A stretch of DNA of 64,000 bases from Dryomyza anilis (lineage: Eukaryota > Arthropoda > Insecta > Diptera > Dryomyzidae): positions 70,128,367 to 70,192,366 of the forward strand of contig OX638133.1 in assembly GCA_951804985.1 (NCBI GenBank), written 5' to 3'. Positions 56,414 to 64,000 of this stretch are shown piece after piece. A model generated the notes under the pieces. That model saw only the letters and a program-made list of their open reading frames with translations, did no database searches and was not told the DNA's origin. Numbering within the stretch: the first letter of the stretch is position 1; the number at the start of each line of letters is the position of its first letter. Both the position numbers and the translations under genes were made by a program.

Positions 56414-57310
56414 CAGAAAAAATCATCAATATTAAGAATTAATTCATAAAAATTATTAACTTTTCTATCAACTACCAGATTCATCATATTGTTACCACCG
56501 TTCATTAATTTAAAATATCAAACATCATAGTAAATAACGAAATATTCAATAAAATCAATTTGAATCATCATTTTAATTTAAAATTTAATTTTTTTACGAA
56601 TTTTTCAAATAATATTTTTTTTTAGAAAATAATTGGAAAAAACGATGTTGGCAAAATATTTTATTAAAAAATAAATAAATTTTTCAAAAAAAAAAAAAGT
56701 TCCCGAAATTAAAATTAAAAAATAAAAATTTTCGAAATAATTAATTGAAACATAATATTTTCCAAAAAAAATATGTATAAAAAACAAAAATTTATAAAAG
56801 AATTTCTAAATATTTTTTTTAAATATATTTTTTATAAATATAACTTTTTATTAATAAAAAGTTGTAATTATAAATATTTTACTAATAAAATATATTGCTA
56901 AATATATTACTAATAAATATATTACATTTTACTAATTTATGCATGTCGAGCAAGCATTATATATGAAATAACATATAAGAACTACTTGAGAACTGAGAAT
57001 TACGGCTAAAAAGGAACGAAAAGTAATTATTTTGATAGAAATTTGGTTTAATGAACAGCGTTCTTCAATATGAAGAACATAAATGTTGTATTTTATATTT
57101 TGGTTCATTAATATGATGAAACGTATTCTTCACATGCAGTTCATCATATTGAAGAACACTTTTTCGACAGTTACCAAGCGTTCATCATATTTATGATCGC
57201 ATTTTTAACATTGATGTCGTTAGTCATTAATATTATGAATGGATCTTCAATACAAGGAGCATGGTTTGAAGAACGGAATTCATCAATATGATGCACATTT
57301 TTTCTATGTA
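56414..57310 (-). mobile_element. CACAGAAAAA-ended TIR element, inverted complete copy
   Basis: Starts CACAGAAAAAATCATC and ends with GATGCACATTTTTTCTATG. Internal landmarks of the copy at 52323 appear in inverted order, including TGTCGAGCAAGCATTATATA and GGTTTGAAGAACGGAATTC. Confidence 0.75.
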
Positions 57311-57660
57311 TGATGTACCATTTTTTCTATGTAATCTGATATTGAAATGTCATATTTTTTGAGTGCATATATATAATTCAGATTGTATTAAAATTTAGTG
57401 AAACATTTCTAACCGTGTATTAGAGGTGCAATTCGACGGAAATAAGAATCTATGGTAAAATACAGGCACAAAATACGAATAACGCCAACAAATTTCTATT
57501 TTGAAGTATAATTTGAAATTTTTCAAAAAACCAGTAAGGCAGGTTAGGTCAAAGGAGAAATTTTGAAGTATGGAAACTGTGACAGTTTGCGTGAAAAGTT
57601 CGTAGTACTATGAAAGTTATTGGCGTTCTAAGCCGACTATAAATACCCCACACATACAGT
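57311..57660. other. Spacer
   Basis: No structure recognised apart from CTAAGCCGACTATAAATACC at 57628, which recurs at 58132. Confidence 0.35.
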
Positions 57661-58605
57661 TACGGACAAAATAATAGGGTCACTAATTTGTTCCACCTAT
57701 TTTTAAAATTGTTTAACCATTTTTAGTTTACTAATATGGCGATCACTTGTAAACAATTATTGTCAATATATCTTATTTAAAAAAAGATAATTTGGGAACT
57801 CATCAAAAATAAACTGAGTTTTGTACAACCCCCAACACAAAAAGTCAGTAGCGGACAAAAAATAGGGCGACATTAAAAATAATTATAAATATATATATAT
57901 TCAAAGAAAAATAATTTAAAATTAATAGTTTTATAATCTCCGTGAATTTATTAAAATTAAATATTAAAAATAAAATACGTTACTTCAGAAATATGGGTCG
58001 AGCAAAGCATTGTTCAGATGTCAAACGTTCCCTCATTAAAATGTTAAACCAGTTGGGAAGGTTAGATCACATGGGAAATTTTAAAGTAGGTGTAATTATG
58101 ATAGTTAGGATTATCAAAATTATAGTCGGTCTAAGCCGACTATAAATACCCTACACATATGTGTGGTTTCCATTCAAATTGATATATAGGTCACCAGGGT
58201 ATACGAATCCTGAAAAAAACTACAAACATTCAATCGCTGAAGAATTTCCATTCATTTGATACCCATATTTACAAATGGGTAGGTGTACCGAATTTCGATT
58301 ATTTTTTTTGTGAACCACAAGTCTTTTCGCCGGAAAACATTATTATCATGTATTTGAGCATGATGTCAATATATATTTGACCAACAAAGTTTACCTAAGC
58401 ACGTATACATAAAAATTGATCTTTATATGTACATTTTATATGTGGTATTTGAACATAAGTGGTCGGATCATAGGTCACCATGGACCGATCTCGCCAATTT
58501 TTTCGCACATACAGCGTAGGTATATTAGTAATCTAAGTTATAAGTTTCATTTATCTAGCTCTTCAATTTTAAAAGTCTTAGGGATTTCAACAGACAGACG
58601 GACAG

Positions 58606-58640
<35 letters not shown>

Positions 58641-59460
58641 GACAGACGGACATCGCTAAATCGACTCAGGAGGTCATGCTGATCAAGAATATATATACTT
58701 TTCCATACCGGAGATGCTTTCTTCTGGGTGTTACAAACGGCGTACCAAACTGAATATACCCTTTCACTCTTAGTGTAGGGTATAAAAATGAAGGTTAAAG
58801 CCATCGCAAATCAACCAAATCAATTGAAGGATCACACTGCATTGCACACAAACCATATAAAACTGCCACAAAGGTGGATAATCCCTTACAGATACTATCA
58901 AGTCGGGACCTTTTTAAGTCAGCTGCAGCAATTCAAACTAATTTAGGAGTCTAAATTTCAACTAGAAGAGTGGGGGTGTATTAGTCGAAAAAAAAATCGT
59001 AAAGGTTTTTGCCATGTTTTGTTTTGTCCTGCTGCTGTCCAGCACCATGCGAAGCATCGCCACACCATTATATTACCACCTCCGTGCTTGAAAGTTTTGG
59101 TGGAATAAAATGAGTTCAATTTGACTTTCTTAGGACGCCTAACTATTCATTCCTCTTAAATTTATGTTGTATTCGTCCGACCATAACACAAAGCGCCAAT
59201 TTTATGTAGAAGGGGCATCCGTTTTGGCAAATATTATACGATTCTTCCGATGTCTCTTACTTATCAATGGGACTATTCATGATGATCTCCCAAAGACATT
59301 TTATAGCCTAATATATGCCTAACAGTTCTAGTTTTGTTTGCATTGCTGCAGCTGATTTTTTTTTACATATTAACCAACGCTCAGGGGATGCCCCTATTCA
59401 TGCAATGCACAGTGTTGATCGAATAAAAGGATTATAGGTTATTGGGAAAGATGGAGTAGT
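57661..59460. pseudogene. Tc1/mariner-type transposon relic, rearranged and interrupted
   Basis: At 57664 CAGTTACGGACAAAATAATA resembles a Tc1-like terminal repeat. A plus-strand frame starting at 57993 reads MGRAKHCSDVKRSLIKMLNQ, a Tc1-like N-terminal helix-turn-helix. After the insertion at 58146-58783, plus-strand sequence near 58895 reads SSRDLFKSAAAIQTNLGV, like the second DNA-binding helix region. The catalytic part follows on the opposite strand: minus-strand 59230-58990 gives WRFVLWSDEYNINL, with a DDE-type Asp, and KHGGGNIMVWRCF. Stops and shifts are many. The inversion means that parts of two copies, or one rearranged copy, are joined. No active transposase remains. Confidence 0.7.
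58146..58783 (+). mobile_element. Repeat element with ATACCCTACAC inverted ends, complete copy
   Basis: ATACCCTACAC at 58146 and GTGTAGGGTAT to 58783 are perfect 11-bp inverted ends. It contains a (CAGACGGACAGA)n microsatellite at 58581-58650 and ends with AAGAATATATATACTTTTCC and the GGTATA motif common in fly repeats. Partial copies are at 10500, 27850 and 59795. Confidence 0.75.
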
Positions 59461-59794
59461 ATCGGTGGATGTTTGTTTTGAACTTGCCAATATCAAAGAT
59501 GTCGGGAAAAACAGACGCAGGGAGATTGTTCCACAAACGTATCGTGCGACTGAAGAACGACTTTTCTATGGATTTATTCCAATGGATTTGGTTGATTTGC
59601 GATGGCTTTTACTTTAATTTTTTAACATTTTAATGAGGGAACCTTTGACATCTGAGCAATGCTGAGCAATGCCCGACCCAACGTAACGTATTTTATTTTT
59701 ACAATTGAACTTTTATGTGTTCGTAAACTTAAATTGGTCAGCAAGATTTCAAAAAAAGTGAAACATGTTGCTGACTCTATTATTTTGTCGGTGG
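59461..59794. other. Spacer, possibly TE-derived
   Basis: A short plus-strand stretch near 59505-59600 (GKNRRREIVPQTYRATEERL) looks protein-like, but it is broken and not assigned to a family. Confidence 0.3.
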
Positions 59795-60205
59795 TGCATA
59801 GGTCACCAGGGAATACGAATCCTGAAAAAAACTACAAACTTGCAATCGCTGAAAAATGTCCATTCATTTGATACCCATATGTACAAATGGGTAAGTGTAC
59901 CGAATTTCGATTTTTTTTTTTTGGGGAAATACAAGTCGGTTTACGGAAAAGCATTATTTTCAAATATTTGAGCATAAAGGTAATATTTATTTCACTACAA
60001 AAGTTCGCCAAAGCCCGCATAAAGTTAAATTGATCTGTAGATGTATGTTTGATTTGAGGTATTTGAACATAAGAGGTCGGTTCACAGGTCACAATTGACC
60101 GATCAATTTTCTTGTTGAGACATCGTAGATACATAAGTAATCATTGCTCTAGCTCTAACGGACATCCGTGAATTAGACTCAGGACATCACGCTGATATAT
60201 ACACT
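59795..60205 (+). mobile_element. Partial copy of the ATACCCTACAC-ended family
   Basis: AGGTCACCAGGGAATACGAA, TACAAATGGGTAAGTGTACC and GAACATAAGAGGTCGG match the copy at 58146 in order. The left end and the microsatellite are missing. Confidence 0.75.
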
Positions 60206-60307
60206 TTTCCATGTTCTCGTGTTATTGTATCCAAAGACTGCAGTTTTCGAAAATATATTTAGATACGAATACTCCGTCGCACAGTGGTCTGAGAGATAGC
60301 TTTAATA

Positions 60308-60500
60308 TAATAATAGTTTGGCGCTACAGTCCTGAAGAACTTAGGCCGAACTCTCTCACCATTTGGAGCTGTGCGTGTAATATTTGTACTCAGAGTGATG
60401 TGACCTACAGTTTAATGCCGAATCCGAACAACGGGTGAGAGCTTTTCATAGGCAATGTTTTAATCTCGTAGGTTTGCCGTACTGGTATCGCGGTATGCTA
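60308..60500 (-). mobile_element. SINE body and tail, minus strand
   Basis: GTTTGGCGCTACAGTCCTGA, TAATGCCGAATCCGAAC and GGTGAGAGCTTTTCATAGGC are the inverted body of the SINE family. The tRNA-like head (expected at 60510-60600) is missing. Flanking ATTTAGATACGAATACTCCG-like sequence occurs on both sides (60258 and 60731), suggesting that surrounding DNA was duplicated. Confidence 0.75.
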
Positions 60501-61074
60501 CCTTTTCCTACCATTTTCTTGATTCAGATCGTAAGCAAATTTAAACCGCTTAAAATTCGTTCAAATTTTGTTTACCAGAAAAAATATTTGAATAGAAAAA
60601 GATTTCAATCACCCAATTAATCAAATGATATATGTACGTCCAAAACAATCGTTCAAATGGAGTTAAAAACTCAATTCACAGTTTTTTATTTCGTTTTATA
60701 ATTTCAATGGATTACAATTTTCGAAAATACATTTAAATACGAATACTTACTCCGTCGATTCTGCTGTTGAGTCCGACCTACTTTAAATCCCGCACATGTT
60801 ACTGTACATGTCTCAATAGTTTATACATATAATGGATATAAGAAGCACGGGTCAAATACTGCATTCCAGAACATTTGAGCGTAATTTGTTTCTTTAAAAA
60901 TGTTTCGATACAGGTACTGTACCGTGTCCGAATTTAAAGATCTTTAAATTCCGAACTGTCTCAGAACGACGATAAAGGTAGCAATTGTAATCATTTAATG
61001 TCCTGTAAAACAATGTTGATGACTAAAGACGAAACATTGATTTAATAATATAATGATAACTTATAAACAGTTAA
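60501..61074. other. Spacer downstream of the second gustatory receptor gene
   Basis: No gene recognised. Confidence 0.4.
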
Positions 61075-61080
61075 TTTATT
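61075..61080 (-). other. Poly(A) signal of the gustatory receptor gene
   Basis: AATAAA on the minus strand, 7 bases after the stop codon at 61087. Confidence 0.55.
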
Positions 61081-61086
61081 TACAGA

Positions 61087-62328
61087 TTAGTAATTTCCGA
61101 AAAGACTTCTATAATCGGATTGTATGAGAAAAATCGTATACAAACAAATTTGTGACATAATGGAAAAAGCTGTACGCCGATTGATATCAAACATGCCGAC
61201 AATGCGTACGTTCATTTTATTGTATATCAGCTGCAAGGACCACAGTTCAATCTGCTAGAGAACAAAAATGAAATATGGTCAAAGCTTAGCTAAATTTTCA
61301 AAAATACTTACACAACGATCGAAGTTCGATTGGTTCACTGAGGGTATATTCAAATCTCGCAAAATACAAATAGTTTTAGCGGGCATTTGAGCAATACAAT
61401 CTGCAAGTACGTTAGTCATGAATGCATCGAAGTACATGATAACGTAAGCGAATAGTTTTTGCCAAATATCGAATGTGCGGTACTGACTTTGGTTGGTGCT
61501 GAGTAAAACTACCACGAAGTAACCAATCAAAACGTTATTGCAGAAAAATGTCACCACAACCCAGAGCAGCTGATATTTGAAGGCGACATTCAGACGTGAC
61601 AGCAACAGCGTCAATTCTGCATGAGTCGCTGACAGTAGCACCAGATCCGTAATTTGCTGTCGCCCCTGTCGCATGCCCAACAGTTGATCGTTGAGCTGTA
61701 CTAATCGTCGGCAAATGTGCCACAACACAACGAAGTACTGCAAGGTGAGCACGAAGAACAAATGTAACAATCTGCCCAAAAGTACACCGATCATCTCAAC
61801 TTTAGGTATGTCTGCCCACAACAGCTGTACTAGACTATATATCGTAAAGAGTACCAAGTAGAGAAATATGGAAATTTTGATGTACAGCATCCACATGAGA
61901 CGCGTGTCCGCTGACTGAAGTTTACTGGGGAAGCGAGTTTCGAGGCACGTCAATTGAGCGATAATGTCGCGTAGTAGTCGCTCGGTTTGGCGACGCAGCA
62001 TCATTGCGGATAGAACGGTTACGTAACAGATGACGATATTGACTAGGTAAATGCTATCAAACGCCGTGTTTAAAGATAAATTATTGACTTTTATAAATTT
62101 AAAATGTATTGGAATGAGCAGCAGCACCATTACATTGTGTATTATGGAATATATTCGCATCATTTGGTGCTGGCAAATGCCTTTTCGCGTTGGATCTTCG
62201 AACGGAAGCGTCGAGAGTCCTGTGAGCAATGCGTAACCGAACATTACATGATGCAGGAAGCGCTTCTGTTTCCACATAATGACAAAATTCAACTGAAGTG
62301 TGTCAAAGTATTTACAGTAAAGAGTCAT
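61087..62328 (-). CDS. Gustatory receptor (7tm_7 family), two exons, paralogue of 53754-55064
   Basis: Exon 1 is 62328-61312 (339 codons), the intron 61311-61252 (60 bases, GTAAGT...CTAGCAG) and exon 2 61251-61087 (54 codons and stop), giving 393 residues. Splicing after DRC joins IELWSLQL, exactly as in the paralogue; without it the frame stops 10 codons into the intron. Shared blocks include QTERLLRDIIAQLTCLETRF, LQYFVVLWHICRRLVQLN and, at the C terminus, GMFDINRRTAFSIMSQICLY, followed by FLIQSDY where TYxxxxxQF is usual. MW at 62277 aligns with the other gene's likely N terminus, so the first 17 residues may be a lineage extension or an upstream ATG. TCAGTC at 62352-62347 could be an initiator. 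Function as for the paralogue: taste-neuron ligand-gated channel, ligand unknown. Confidence 0.92.
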
Positions 62329-62762
62329 TTAATTAGCTAATTAATTGACTGAGTAACATCACTTCATAGTATTCTTGTTTAGTATGTATAGCAAACACTT
62401 CACCTGTGTCAGTTACATTGTGTAGTAGTGTTAATCGAAGCAAACAAATGCTGAGCAAACATTTTTATAAACTCTTAAAATGTGTGAAAACCAGCGTCAG
62501 AAAAAAAGTTCATACTATTTATGAAATTGTTCATCAATGCTATGCGCTTGTCATTACGACTCAAGCAATCAACAAATTCATCCCAATTATGAATCATTCA
62601 TAAAACCTAATAAAAAAGTTTATAATATTGATAACGGAATTCACAATATTTATGAAAGAAAACATGATATTTATGAACTTATTTACTATTTAAAAAAAAA
62701 AATATATAATTTTTATATTCTAATATTATTTTTTTAGGGTATAAAAAGAAGAATGGAAGGGT
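62329..62762. other. Upstream region of the second gustatory receptor gene
   Basis: Apart from the possible initiator at 62347-62352 and a weak TATACATA on the minus strand near 62383-62390, no structure is clear. From 62500 the ATTTATGAAA-type sequence looks derived from the CACAGAAAAA family. Confidence 0.35.
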
Positions 62763-62970
62763 ACACAGAAAAAAAACCGCAATATGACTATTTTAATTAT
62801 AAATATTATAATTTTTTTTCTACTAACTACCATACTCGTCATATTGATACCACAGTTTATTAAATGACATATTTATCAATGCATTGATTATACATATGAA
62901 CAAAGTATTGAATACAATGAATTTGAATTGTGATATTGATGAATATAATCATAATATTTATGAATAATTT
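62763..62970 (-). mobile_element. Short CACAGAAAAA-family fragment, inverted
   Basis: ACACAGAAAAAAAACC followed by CTAACTACCATACTCGTC and GATACCACAGTTTATTAAATG is the inverted end of the family. Confidence 0.7.
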
Positions 62971-62984
62971 AAAAATTTATTTTA

Positions 62985-63920
62985 GCTACCGTACCAGTTC
63001 CAAGTTACGGTTCCGGTTTTGATTTCGGTTTTTGTATCAAATTTCCTTTTTTTTTAATTTTTTTCAAATAACTAAACATTGTTTTGTTTGTTTTTATTTC
63101 AGTAAAAATATTGTGTTGTATGAATTATTAATTGATTTCGCAAGAAAAATGTCAATTCAAAATTTCGTGATCAAACCAATGAAAAGCAACATTTTGACTT
63201 CACCTGATATACGATCTGTTTTGCAAAAGAGATCAGAGAAGCGAACCTTAAACAAGAGCAACCAGAATACATCGGTAAACATTATTAAAATTCATAAGGA
63301 GAAGAATTTTGTACAATTTCCATCCATAAAAGCCAAAGAAATTAAATTTCAACAATTCAGTGAATTGCAATATCTGCCTTATACTTGAAATGTTCGAACT
63401 TGCACTTCAGTTTTCGTATTTTCTTAAGTAGTTATTACTCAGATGTCAATAATTTGATTGTTTTTTATTACCTTATTATAATTTTTTAATTCATATTATA
63501 TACGTTCGAAATTGAGCTTTTTTAAAAAATCACTCAAAAATCAATTAAAAGACCTATAAATGGTATTCTATTGAATAGATCCTTTAAAAGATTTTATACA
63601 ATATTTAAATCAACTTTTCAAAATTTGTCCCACTTTACCCCAGGCTCCCCGATATATTTTACTAATACAGTAAATAAAAAATCAACATCATTAAAATTTG
63701 AATAATTTTTTAACAACGAAATTGTACTTGGAGTTGCTGGTGTTTGGTTGTTGAATCGATTTTCCACTACACAAATTATTGAAATAAAAAACAAATTTTA
63801 GACGAAAGACCGTTGTTTTGGAAATATTGTTTCTCAAAAAACAACATGTGAAAACAACATGTGAATTTTTGTACAACAGGAAATGTTTATTTTGAGAACT
63901 CCAAATTTCAGTAAATGACA
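62985..63920 (+). mobile_element. Second copy of the CGGTTT-type hAT-like element, truncated
   Basis: Follows 3820-4206 and then 5836-6360 of the outer hAT-like element without the nested insertion. It starts inside the left subterminal repeat (CCAGTTCCAAGTTACGG). It keeps a longer open frame than the other copy, ending ...FSELQYLPYT at 63388, preceded by TTTTTATTTCAG, an acceptor-like site. This may be a remnant of the family's transposase or of another exon. The terminal repeats are absent on the left and not reached on the right. Confidence 0.7.
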
Positions 63921-64000
63921 TTTAATCATGCCTTCCCAGTATGCCAATCGTATCGATATCGTTACATGATCAATGCGAGTACCTACATCGAGCGTCAAAT

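Noticed and set aside
58547..58804. Minus-strand 85-codon frame with a VCLSVCLSV repeat
   Set aside because: Read-out of the CAGACGGACAGA microsatellite in a repeat element.
61535..61723. Minus-strand frame rich in Ala and Thr
   Set aside because: A different frame of the gustatory receptor exon.

Overview
The window looks like intergenic, repeat-rich chromosomal DNA of a higher (cyclorrhaphan) fly. It is AT-rich and holds three insect chemoreceptor genes with short GT-AG introns. The rest is mostly transposable-element families: hAT-type elements and MITEs, a Helitron, a Tc1-like relic, tRNA-derived SINEs, and one nearly intact but non-autonomous LTR retrotransposon. The odorant receptor resembles Drosophila Or24a along its whole length. 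The introns and spacers are much more heavily invaded than in Drosophila, which fits a tephritid or calyptrate fly better. The species cannot be named from this sequence.

Layout. 1-1.3 kb: SINE fragment and a small unrecognised coding-like cluster on the minus strand. 2.4-9.2 kb: a TIR element, a 2.9 kb hAT-like element with a second hAT-like element nested in it (both with 8-bp target duplications), then a complete Helitron that carries tandem duplications and two minisatellites. 9.2-38 kb: gene-poor DNA with many TIR elements, including a 1.3 kb element flanked by CGTCG, a 2.7 kb element built around palindromic repeats, and several MITEs; unique stretches near 13.5-14.1, 26.3-27.8 and 36.3-36.65 kb may be host sequence. 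38.16-41.88 kb: the LTR retrotransposon on the minus strand. 43.8-44.4 kb: a triplicated ~198-bp segment. 46.3-48.9 kb: the Or24a-like gene in six exons, with TATA box, initiator and poly(A) signal visible. 51.6-52.05 kb: hAT MITE. 53.75-55.06 kb and 61.09-62.33 kb: two paralogous gustatory receptor genes facing each other, separated by 6 kb of repeats. 62.8-64 kb: TE copies.

The three receptors are membrane proteins of chemosensory neurons and need not work together: the odorant receptor acts with the co-receptor Orco, the gustatory receptors in other receptor complexes. The two gustatory receptors share the position and phase of their last intron and probably arose by inverted duplication. 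The most unusual object is the LTR element. It keeps gag, protease, primer site and polypurine tract, but reverse transcriptase and integrase are replaced by a Ser/Thr-rich minisatellite array, and one open frame runs from one LTR into the other. Its LTRs differ at one of 352 positions, so it moved recently.
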